Origin: Chlamydiota bacterium
GTDB lineage: Bacteria > Chlamydiota > Chlamydiia > Chlamydiales > SM23-39
DNA: 7,374 nt
Reading direction: 5' to 3'
Assembly: GCA_027449725.1 (NCBI GenBank)
Contig: DAIDLB010000263.1
Coordinates: 1-7,374, forward strand
Shown: in pieces, positions 1 through 6,372 of the stretch
How the letters are laid out: the number at the start of each line of letters is the position of its first letter
Position numbering within the stretch: position 1 is the stretch's first letter
Translations under genes and position numbers: made by a program
The notes under the pieces: generated by a model
What the model was told of the DNA's origin: nothing
What the model saw: only the letters and a program-made list of their open reading frames with translations
Databases searched by the model: none

Positions 1-1
1 C

Positions 2-202
2 GGGGGTTATATACTTCTGCCGATATTACCCCCGCAAAAAGAATCGAAAATCGGCTCAAAAGAACCCGAAAATCGACTGAACCTCCTCGTGACTACACCC
101 CTTAGTGCCTGGGCTGGCATCTATAAGAAGGATTTGGAAGCCAACTGGAAAACGTTAACCAGTGGCAAGGGCTTTAAAAAGATAGACCCTCTAAAGGACT
201 AG
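2..202 (+). CDS. Partial DUF4160-like protein (C-terminus; possibly degraded)
   Basis: This frame is open from the left edge and ends at TAG 200-202, giving 66 visible residues with no start inside the window. Its last ~32 residues, with WAGIYKKDLEANW followed by KKIDPLK, match my recollection of the C-terminus of DUF4160 proteins (helix ending in LLENW, then KKIEPL). DUF4160 genes commonly sit just upstream of DUF2442 genes, as here. The preceding residues do not show the His/Pro-rich HFHA-type motif I would expect about 40 residues before that Trp. The gene may therefore be frameshifted or truncated, or belong to a divergent relative. The downstream gene starts 2 nt after this stop, and its ribosome binding site lies inside the last codons, so the two are probably translationally coupled. 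Function is unknown; a toxin-antitoxin-like role is only a hypothesis. Confidence 0.45.
   Translation, partial: GGYILLPILPPQKESKIGSKEPENRLNLLVTTPLSAWAGIYKKDLEANWKTLTSGKGFKKIDPLKD
193..198 (+). promoter_or_regulatory. Ribosome binding site of the DUF2442 gene
   Basis: AAAGGA lies 6 nt before the ATG at 205 and inside the final codons of the upstream frame. It supports the 205 start and coupling of the two small genes. Confidence 0.6.
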
Positions 203-204
203 TT

Positions 205-519
205 ATGATTCGCAGAGTTAAGAAGGTCAGCTATGAAAGCGACTACAAACTGAGAATTCGGTTTGATAATGGAGTCACCAAGATTGTAGACCTGGCTGCA
301 ATGCTCAAAGACGCGAAAAATTTGTTCGAAGACCTGAAAAATATCGACTACTTCAAACTTGTTGAATGCGATGGATTCTCAATCTGCTGGCCGAATGGGA
401 TTGATGTGTGTCCAGACCTTTTGTATAAAACAGGAAAAACCGTTTCCAGAACCGGAAAGCAAAGACGAGCCTCATCCAAACCGAGAAGCAGAAAAAGACC
501 TGCATCCCGCCTTAAGTAG
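205..519 (+). CDS. DUF2442 domain protein with a basic C-terminal tail
   Basis: This encodes 104 aa. Residues 1-78 have the DUF2442 pattern: a short beta-rich start (KVSYESDYKLRIRFDNG), then KIVDLAAML, FKLVECDGFSICWPNGIDVCPDLLY. The N-G-I-D-V/I-C-P-D-x-L-Y block is the most recognisable part of the family. Residues 79-104 are an Arg/Lys/Ser-rich tail not expected for the family. The +1 frame over the same bases reads as an acidic Pro/Glu-rich peptide, so a frameshift near base 430 is possible. The start at 205 is backed by a good ribosome binding site. DUF2442 proteins have no firmly established molecular role. Pairing with DUF4160 and the AT-richer composition relative to thrS suggest a small transferred module. 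No terminator is evident between this gene and thrS. Confidence 0.75.
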   Translation: MIRRVKKVSYESDYKLRIRFDNGVTKIVDLAAMLKDAKNLFEDLKNIDYFKLVECDGFSICWPNGIDVCPDLLYKTGKTVSRTGKQRRASSKPRSRKRPASRLK

Positions 520-599
520 TCGAATCAAATTTTTCTTCACAGCGATTTTCTGTTTCTCTTTAGAAGCATTTTTTGTAAACTGATGCCTTTCCTTATATC

Positions 600-2540
600 A
601 TGGGCGTTATGAAAATCATTGTAAATGGTGCAAGTGTAGAGCTTCCCGATGGGAGCACAGTCCGAGACGCGGCCGAAAAGGCGCATTTGACAGCTCCCGA
701 CCAGGCCGTCGCAGCCACGATCAACGGGGCTCTCCGCGATCAGTGGACGTCTCTGAAAGAGGGAGACGAGGTCCTCTTCTTAAACTTCGACGACCCGAAA
801 GGCAAAGAAGTTTTTTGGCACACCTCGGCACACGTCCTCGCCCAAGCAATCCTCCGCCTTTGGCCCAAGGCCAAGCCGACGATCGGTCCGCCCATCGAAA
901 ACGGCTTTTATTACGACTTCGCCAATCTCGAGATCTCCGATCAGGATTTTGAAAAAATCGAGCAGGAGATCGAAAAAGTCTTAAGCGAAAATTTGAAGAC
1001 CGAGCGGTTCGAGTTCAGCTCGAAAGAGGAAGCGAAAGAAGCTTTCGGACAAAACCAATACAAATGCGAACTGATCGAAGGGTTTAACGAGACGCCGATT
1101 TCTGCGTATAGGCAAGGGGAATTTTTCGACCTCTGCCGCGGGCCGCATCTCGCGTCGCTGAACAAGATCAAGGCGTTTAAAGTCCTTAAAACATCGGGCG
1201 CTTACTGGCGAGGCGACTCCGAGAGGGAGATGCTCACCCGCATCTACGGGATCTCCTTTCCTGACAAAAAACGGCTCAAAGAGTATCTGCAATTTCTCGA
1301 AGAAGCGAAAAAGCGCGACCACAAAATTCTCGGGCCGATGCTCGATCTCTTTTCCTTTCGGGAAGAAGCGCCCGGCATGCCGTTCATCCATCCGCGCGGC
1401 CTGATCATCTGGAATCGGCTGCTCGAATTTCTCCGCGCGCTGCAAAGCGAAGCGGGATATGTCGAGATCAAGACGCCACTCATGATGAGCAAGGAGCTTT
1501 GGGAGCGCTCGGGACACTGGTCGCACTACCGCGAAAACATGTATACCTCGGAGATCGAAAAGCACGAATTTGCGATCAAGCCGATGAACTGTCCGGGCTG
1601 TATGCTCTTTTACAGCAGCGCCATCCACAGCTACCGCGAACTGCCGCTCCGGATCGCCGAGATCGGCCATGTGCATCGCTTCGAAGCGTCCGGCGCTCTC
1701 AACGGCCTCTTCCGCGTCCGGAGCTTCCACCAGGATGACGCCCACCTCTTCATGCGCCCCGAGCAAATCCGCGCAGAGATCAACAACATCCTCCTCCTCA
1801 CAGACAAGATTTACATGACGTTCGGTCTGCCGTACCGGCTCGAGCTTTCAACACGTCCGGAAAAATCAATCGGCACCGACGAAGATTGGGCGGTGGCGAC
1901 AGACGGCTTGAAGGGAGCGCTCGACGACTGGGGCCACTCTTACCGGATCAATGAAGGCGACGGCGCGTTTTACGGGCCGAAGATCGATATCCATATCCGC
2001 GATGCGTTGGGAAGAAACTGGCAGTGCGGAACCGTGCAGCTCGACATGTCGCTCCCGCAAAAATTCGCTCTCGAGTATGTCGACAGCGACGCGGGACATA
2101 AACGCCCCGTCATGCTCCATCGCGCCCTTTTCGGCTCGATCGAACGCTTTTTTGGCATCCTCATTGAACATTTTTCCGCCAAGTTCCCGTTTTGGCTCAG
2201 CCCCTATCAGATCCGGATTCTGACGGTCGCAGATCGGCATGCGGACTATGCCCACGCGCTTGCCAAGCGGCTTCGCGCCCATAACTTTGTCGTCGACGTC
2301 GACGCTTCAAACGAATCGGTCGGAAAAAAAGTGCGCACGGCGCAGCTGCTCAAAACAAACTACATGCTCACCGTCGGTGACAAGGAAGTCGAGAGCGGCA
2401 GCGCAGCGCTGAGAACGCGCGACAACGTGGTTCATGGAGAGATTGACATTTCCGCATTTCTTGCTAAAGTCATTGAAGAAAGGGACACCAGATCGCTGAT
2501 GTCTCCCTACTCCCTAAACACGGAAGCAGAGGTAAAATGA
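600..2540 (+). CDS. thrS: Threonyl-tRNA synthetase
   Basis: This cytoplasmic class II synthetase charges tRNA-Thr with threonine using ATP and clears mischarged Ser-tRNA-Thr. At 646 aa it is the usual bacterial full length. The TGS domain covers about residues 4-65. The editing domain shows HTSAH (H74, H78) and C179-R-G-P-H183, which correspond to the known H73/H77/C182/H186 set of E. coli. The catalytic core has motif 2 at H359-R360-F-E, motif 3 ending G512-S-I-E-R516, and all three expected zinc ligands: C331 in NCPGC, H382 in QDDAH and H507 in MLHRAL. The anticodon-binding domain runs from about 535 to 627, followed by a short extra tail. The start is uncertain: ATG 600 (MGVMKII) and ATG 609 (MKII) both lack a clear Shine-Dalgarno sequence, and 609 fits the usual TGS length slightly better. 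It is the first gene of a tight operon and overlaps the next by 4 nt (ATGA). Confidence 0.97.
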   Translation: MGVMKIIVNGASVELPDGSTVRDAAEKAHLTAPDQAVAATINGALRDQWTSLKEGDEVLFLNFDDPKGKEVFWHTSAHVLAQAILRLWPKAKPTIGPPIENGFYYDFANLEISDQDFEKIEQEIEKVLSENLKTERFEFSSKEEAKEAFGQNQYKCELIEGFNETPISAYRQGEFFDLCRGPHLASLNKIKAFKVLKTSGAYWRGDSEREMLTRIYGISFPDKKRLKEYLQFLEEAKKRDHKILGPMLDLFSFREEAPGMPFIHPRGLIIWNRLLEFLRALQSEAGYVEIKTPLMMSKELWERSGHWSHYRENMYTSEIEKHEFAIKPMNCPGCMLFYSSAIHSYRELPLRIAEIGHVHRFEASGALNGLFRVRSFHQDDAHLFMRPEQIRAEINNILLLTDKIYMTFGLPYRLELSTRPEKSIGTDEDWAVATDGLKGALDDWGHSYRINEGDGAFYGPKIDIHIRDALGRNWQCGTVQLDMSLPQKFALEYVDSDAGHKRPVMLHRALFGSIERFFGILIEHFSAKFPFWLSPYQIRILTVADRHADYAHALAKRLRAHNFVVDVDASNESVGKKVRTAQLLKTNYMLTVGDKEVESGSAALRTRDNVVHGEIDISAFLAKVIEERDTRSLMSPYSLNTEAEVK

Positions 2541-3289
2541 AAATCATCGCGGTGAGCAGTTTTAAAGGCGGAACCGCGAAGACGTCCACCTCTCTCCATA
2601 TCGGCGCTTCGCTCTGCAAGCACCACCAAAAACGGGTGCTTCTCATCGATTTCGACGCACAGGCAAACCTCTCGACGGGACTTGGATTCGATCCCGACGA
2701 GCAAGACAGCATGGCGCCTGTTTTGCAGGGGGAAAAGGCAATCGAAGAGGTGATCCTCCCCAGCTGCATCGAAGGGATGGACATCATCCCCGCCGACACC
2801 TGGCTCGAGCGGGTAGAAGTATCGGGATCGCTTGCGGCCGACCGCTATTCGCATGAGCGGCTAAAAGAGATCTTGCGCCCGCTCAACTACGATTTCATCC
2901 TGATCGACACACCGCCCTCTTTATGCTGGCTGACCGAGTCGTCGCTCATCGCAGCGCACTATTCGCTCGTCTGCGCTACGCCCGAATTTTACAGCGTCAA
3001 AGGGCTGCAGCGCCTCTCGCTTTTCATCAACAACATCTCAGAGAGGCACGGCCTCAAAGTGCTCGGCGTCGCCCTCTCGTTTTGGAATCCGCGAGGAAGA
3101 AGCAACGATGCGTTTTTGTCGGTCACCGAACAAACATTTCCGGGAAAACTCTTGCAAGCAAAAGTGCGGCGAGATATCGCTGTTTCTGAAGCGACGATCT
3201 ACGGCAAGCCAATCTTCGAGACGGCGCCGAAGAGCCGCGCGGCACTCGATTACTGCGCACTGACGAAAGAAATTTTACAGAGGATTTAA
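2537..3289 (+). CDS. parA: ParA/MinD-family ATPase (chlamydial CT582-like)
   Basis: This 250-aa P-loop ATPase belongs to the deviant Walker A (ParA/MinD/Soj) group, dimerising nucleotide switches that act in DNA segregation or protein positioning. Visible motifs are K10-G-G-T-A-K15-T-S, with the signature lysine K10 and catalytic-loop lysine K15; the switch I region I37-D-F-D40-A-Q-A-N-L-S; and Walker B-like I123-D124-T-P-P-S. The loop has Ala14 where most ParA proteins have Gly (KGGxGKT). From memory, the C. trachomatis CT582 protein has the same KGGTAKTS and similar LCWLTES and PEFYSVKGL blocks, so this is probably its orthologue. It has no N-terminal helix-turn-helix and no MinD-type C-terminal amphipathic helix, so DNA partitioning is likelier than membrane-bound MinD function. 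AGAGG at 2528-2532 sits 4 nt before the ATG. The gene is coupled to thrS and to the pGP6-D-like gene. Confidence 0.93.
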   Translation: MKIIAVSSFKGGTAKTSTSLHIGASLCKHHQKRVLLIDFDAQANLSTGLGFDPDEQDSMAPVLQGEKAIEEVILPSCIEGMDIIPADTWLERVEVSGSLAADRYSHERLKEILRPLNYDFILIDTPPSLCWLTESSLIAAHYSLVCATPEFYSVKGLQRLSLFINNISERHGLKVLGVALSFWNPRGRSNDAFLSVTEQTFPGKLLQAKVRRDIAVSEATIYGKPIFETAPKSRAALDYCALTKEILQRI

Positions 3290-4036
3290 ATGTCCAAATT
3301 CAACGATCTCCTCAATCTCCGTTTTAAATCCAAAGAAACCCCGCAAGCCAAGATGACCGCTCTCGTCGAGAGGGCGAGCAACGGCGAGCTTTCGAGCTTC
3401 TCCGGCGTCTTTCGCGTCACACCGCTCAGCGACCAGGAAAAAAGCGAGCTGCAGACAATCCTCCAGGCGCACCGCCATAACGAAGACGACAGCATCGAAT
3501 CGGACCTGAAGGCGCTCTCCGCGATCACCTCTGAAGTGAAGGCGATCACGAACCAAGCGGTCATTTTGCATGGCGAGCGGATCAAAAAAGCGCAAGAGAT
3601 CTTAAAAAAATATCGCGACGGCGCCTTCACGACCTGGCTTTACACCATCTACGGCAACAGGCAGACGCCCTACAATTTTCTCCAATACTATGAATTCTAT
3701 ACGGTGACGCCGCAGCCCCTGCATGCCAAGATCGACCAGATGCCGCGCCAAGCAGTCTATTCACTCGCTTCGCGAAATGGCGAGCTTGAGAAAAAGCTGG
3801 AGATCGTAAGAAGCTACGCAGGTCAGCCGAAGCAGGAAATCCTCAAGCTCATCCGCCACGAGTTCCCTCTCGACGAAGAAGACAAAAGGCTGCCCCACTT
3901 CGGCGGTCACGGCCTGGCCTTTTTAAAGAGGGCTAAAGAGATGTTCCGCCATACGCAATGTAAATTGACGTCGGCAGAAAAAAACCAGGCCCTGCAGCTG
4001 CTCGAGCAGCTCAAAGGACTGATTGAGAGATATTAG
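3290..4036 (+). CDS. pGP6-D-family protein (chromosomal homologue, CT583-like)
   Basis: This 248-aa, mostly helical, charged protein has no signal peptide or membrane segment. The middle matches my recollection of the chlamydial plasmid protein pGP6-D (247 aa): F112-T-T-W...R122-Q-T-P-Y-N-F-L-Q-Y-Y-E-F against FSSW...SSAYNALAYYELF, then a proline-centred QMPRQAVYSLASRNGELEKKLEIV against SIPYKSAYILAARKGDLKTKVDVI. C. trachomatis has a chromosomal copy next to its CT582 ATPase, matching this position. Plasmid pGP6-D is reported to be required for plasmid maintenance, but its biochemistry is not established. The start codon follows the parA stop directly, with AGAGG at 3279-3283 serving it, so the two proteins are probably made together. 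A partner or adaptor role for the ATPase, comparable to ParB, is inference. Confidence 0.88.
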   Translation: MSKFNDLLNLRFKSKETPQAKMTALVERASNGELSSFSGVFRVTPLSDQEKSELQTILQAHRHNEDDSIESDLKALSAITSEVKAITNQAVILHGERIKKAQEILKKYRDGAFTTWLYTIYGNRQTPYNFLQYYEFYTVTPQPLHAKIDQMPRQAVYSLASRNGELEKKLEIVRSYAGQPKQEILKLIRHEFPLDEEDKRLPHFGGHGLAFLKRAKEMFRHTQCKLTSAEKNQALQLLEQLKGLIERY

Positions 4037-4100
4037 AGGGTTTCGGCAGTGGAATTTAGGGGGCGTCTTGGGAAATTCGCCCCAGCGATTATAAATCGAC

Positions 4101-4128
4101 AAAATTAATCGCCGGAGCGATTAATTTT
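4101..4128. terminator. Perfect 12-bp inverted repeat between convergent genes
   Basis: AAAATTAATCGC (4101-4112), loop CGGA, and GCGATTAATTTT (4117-4128) form a perfect hairpin. The A-rich left end and T-rich right end give a short U tract on either strand. It lies between the convergent stops at 4036 (plus) and 4166 (minus), so a bidirectional intrinsic terminator is the simplest reading. The U tract is only 4 nt and the outer stem is AT-rich, so termination strength is uncertain. An upstream GGGGCG (4060-4065) and CGCCCC (4078-4083) pair could form a second hairpin. Confidence 0.6.
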
Positions 4129-4165
4129 CACAAGTCATTGACTGACAATCTGCAGCTAAAGGGTG

Positions 4166-6361
4166 TTAGGCTAAAAGAGCCTCAGTCATATTGACTACGC
4201 GACCCGTGAGATCGTAGTATAGGGCAACTGCCTGGTCGTTGAGCGGATCGAGGGCGCACATCGCGGCGAAAGCCGCAGCCGCTGTTGTGGCCGAAGCGAG
4301 CCACCCGACATAGCTTTTTGTCTTTCTCATGTTCAAAATACTGCTTCCGGCGATCCCGGCAAAAGCGATGTATTCCATCCCATGGAAGGTCCTGGTATGA
4401 TTTTCATTCAGCGTCTGACCAATCTTTACGAGTCCTCTCAAAACGACCTTCCCGGGCCCTTTCAGGTTGGACAGTTTATCCCCCGCAGCAGATCCCCACT
4501 CATCGACGGTTTTGGCAAAGTTCATCGGATACTTCCACGGATTTTTCATCATATCCGACCAAAGATCGCTCATGGGTTTTGGCTCCGGATCTTCACAATA
4601 ATTCTTCTCCCAACCCTCTGCAACAGTGCGTTGCAATTTCAATAACGCTTCCTTCTCTTGCGTTAGAAGAGTCTGACATTTTACAGCGTCTTGAACAGGA
4701 ATTGGCGGCAAGTCATCGCAGGCGTTCCTTCGCCATACTCCCTCAAACGCTTCGTTCAATAATTTTGATCGAGCTTCCTGGCCAGCTTTTAGATCGTAAC
4801 AGCGACTCTCATACTCTTCTTCGAGTTGTTTGAAATTGAAATCATCACACCCACTAGCGCGCCACTCTGGGGCATAGGCATTCTCTAATTTCTTAAGCTG
4901 ACTGTCATAAGTTTCTGTCAAACCATCGCAAACGCGATGTTTCTCGGAGATTTGCTCAGTGAGCCCTTCCGGAACGCCATCGCAATAGTTTCTTTTCCAG
5001 ACGCTCTGGTATGACCTGGCGATTTCTTCCGGCCGCGTCTGATTTAGCATTTGCAAATTTGCACACGCGTTTCGATCTGTCCTCTCGCCATAAAACTTCA
5101 GATAGACAGAATCGCTTACCGCCCCCCAAAACGTCGGCCCCTTCGCCAAGTCGCACTCATCTGCGCACTTGCCATGTTCATTTCCGTACCAGCCGAGTAA
5201 ATAGGTGGCGGCGAGCACCCAGAAAGCCATTTTCGCGCTCCCCGTAGCCCACTCGGCTCCGCAGGTCTTCACGCGGCCCCAAAGAGGATTATGCTCCCAG
5301 GTTTTTCCTTCAAGCGATGTGGTGATCACAGCCCGCGGCCTCACGATGTGAATTGGGGCCGGATCGTCTTGAAGATCATCCGGCAATCGATTTGCTAACA
5401 TTTCAGGTAAATTATGAGCTACCGCTCCCTGCGCCCCATCCAATAGACCTACAACACCCCGCAATTCGGGAAGCTCTTCTTCCACTTCCAGAGGGCCCAT
5501 ATAAGCCACGCCCCGCTTACCACCCACAGTGTCGGGAATGCAGACCCTCGATTTCATCAGCTCTTCCCAGCCTTTTTCGAAATTGCTGATCCCAAGAGCC
5601 CTTTGAACCAGATTTGGAGCGAGGAGAATGCCAACTGTTCCTTTTGCGACCCGGAGAGGAAACAAGCCTGCTTGGAGAACCCCCGAGGCTACGCCCGCGC
5701 TTCCGTAAAGCGCGGTAGAAAATGCGGATGAACCCATGTCTGCGGCCGCATCGAAAAATGCACCCACCCGGGACGCTACCGATTCCGATTGTTCTTCTTT
5801 TGCAGCAGGAGCCGGCTTCTCCGGAGCTTCTGCATCCGTTTGTTTTGCTTCTACAACAAGCTCTTTGATTTTGTGCAGCTCGTCGCGGATCTCTTCCATC
5901 CGCTTTTCATCTTCATTCGGGGGAGTCTGACCGACATAACGGCAGGCCTGTTCCTGAAGCCGTTTGTCCATTTTCTTGAGGAGCTTTTCAAACCGCTCTA
6001 CATATTCGGGGCACTCTTTTCGAAACCGCTCGACTTCTTCCCGGACTAGCTCCAATTCGCCAAGCATCTGCTGAACCTCGTCGGCATCGCGAACAGAGAG
6101 GGTTTCTTTTGCTTGCAATTCTTTAATCTGGGGAATGAGATGGCCCCATACCCGGGCATTGATCTTTGTCTGCTCCACCCGTTTTGCATTCGGCGCCGCA
6201 GAGCCAAAAACCCAAGACTGGAAAATCGAGTTCGAACTCTTCAAAGCATGGAGCTGACCATCGCTATCTACATTCAAAACGGCCTTCGGGTCAGCCTGCC
6301 GAAGAAACTGATAATTTATTTTTGCTAAATCCGCCCCCTGCGGCTTTGAAACAGAACTCAT
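4166..6361 (-). CDS. Large membrane protein with RVWGHLIP N-terminal module and Cys/Trp repeat array
   Basis: I do not recognise this 731-aa protein. In order it shows: an N-terminal module shared with the neighbouring gene (N16-Y-x-F-L; A69-R-V-W-G-H-L-I-P77; D92-A-D; R123-F-x2-L-L); charged coiled coil at about 89-170; an Ala/Pro/Glu linker at 172-192; and a small-residue hydrophobic stretch at about 208-250. Then comes a likely membrane helix at 377-393 and C399-x3-C403. Four units follow, each C-x21-W-x4-C (C433/C460, C478/C505, C521/C548, C562/C589), then a hydrophobic hairpin at about 661-704 broken by RKTK. The positive loop predicts that the Cys array lies on the non-cytoplasmic side, where disulfides could form. 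There is no classical signal peptide. AGGAG at 6368-6372 precedes the ATG by 6 nt and overlaps the upstream stop, so the two genes form one operon. An envelope or secreted/inclusion-membrane role is possible but unproven. Confidence 0.88.
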   Translation of the reverse strand: MSSVSKPQGADLAKINYQFLRQADPKAVLNVDSDGQLHALKSSNSIFQSWVFGSAAPNAKRVEQTKINARVWGHLIPQIKELQAKETLSVRDADEVQQMLGELELVREEVERFRKECPEYVERFEKLLKKMDKRLQEQACRYVGQTPPNEDEKRMEEIRDELHKIKELVVEAKQTDAEAPEKPAPAAKEEQSESVASRVGAFFDAAADMGSSAFSTALYGSAGVASGVLQAGLFPLRVAKGTVGILLAPNLVQRALGISNFEKGWEELMKSRVCIPDTVGGKRGVAYMGPLEVEEELPELRGVVGLLDGAQGAVAHNLPEMLANRLPDDLQDDPAPIHIVRPRAVITTSLEGKTWEHNPLWGRVKTCGAEWATGSAKMAFWVLAATYLLGWYGNEHGKCADECDLAKGPTFWGAVSDSVYLKFYGERTDRNACANLQMLNQTRPEEIARSYQSVWKRNYCDGVPEGLTEQISEKHRVCDGLTETYDSQLKKLENAYAPEWRASGCDDFNFKQLEEEYESRCYDLKAGQEARSKLLNEAFEGVWRRNACDDLPPIPVQDAVKCQTLLTQEKEALLKLQRTVAEGWEKNYCEDPEPKPMSDLWSDMMKNPWKYPMNFAKTVDEWGSAAGDKLSNLKGPGKVVLRGLVKIGQTLNENHTRTFHGMEYIAFAGIAGSSILNMRKTKSYVGWLASATTAAAAFAAMCALDPLNDQAVALYYDLTGRVVNMTEALLA
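4595..5065 (-). repeat. Four-unit C-x21-W-x4-C protein repeat array
   Basis: Within the 731-aa protein, residues 433-589 contain four diverged helical units with Cys pairs 433/460, 478/505, 521/548 and 562/589. Every pair has exactly 26 intervening residues and a Trp five positions before the second Cys (W455, W500, W543, W584). The second Cys is usually followed by an acidic residue (CDG, CDD, CDD, CED). Linkers of 17, 15 and 13 residues separate the units. Apart from these fixed positions the units are dissimilar, so the spacing looks constrained by structure. Confidence 0.85.
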
Positions 6362-6367
6362 TTCGAA

Positions 6368-6372
6368 CTCCT
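6368..6372 (-). promoter_or_regulatory. Ribosome binding site of the 731-aa gene
   Basis: On the minus strand, AGGAG lies 6 nt before the ATG at 6361. It overlaps the TAG stop (6371-6373) of the upstream 250-aa gene, which indicates translational coupling and fixes the start. Confidence 0.75.

Noticed and set aside
45..75. Short direct repeat CGAAAATCG with 22-nt spacing
   Set aside because: Only two copies of about 9 bases in AT-rich DNA; not enough to call an iteron, CRISPR or operator.
573..599. Possible thrS promoter (TTGTAA with TATATC)
   Set aside because: Spacing is only 15 nt, and the -10-like element would place the transcript start at or inside the start codon; too weak to annotate, although a near-leaderless thrS message cannot be excluded.
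981..1766. Long minus-strand open frame (261 codons) opposite thrS
   Set aside because: It lies wholly antisense to an unambiguous thrS, has no ribosome binding site I could find, and its sequence resembles no family; it is explained by the codon use of the sense strand.
1866..2282. Minus-strand open frame (138 codons) opposite the 3' part of thrS
   Set aside because: Antisense to the catalytic and anticodon-binding domains of thrS, with no independent support.
3275..3630. Two overlapping minus-strand frames opposite the pGP6-D-like gene
   Set aside because: Both are shadows of a recognised gene family on the plus strand.
4285..4833. Plus-strand open frame (182 codons) opposite the 731-aa gene
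   Set aside because: The minus-strand frame is continuous for 731 codons, has a good ribosome binding site and shows ordered domains and repeats; the plus frame has low-complexity Ser/Arg content and no start signal.
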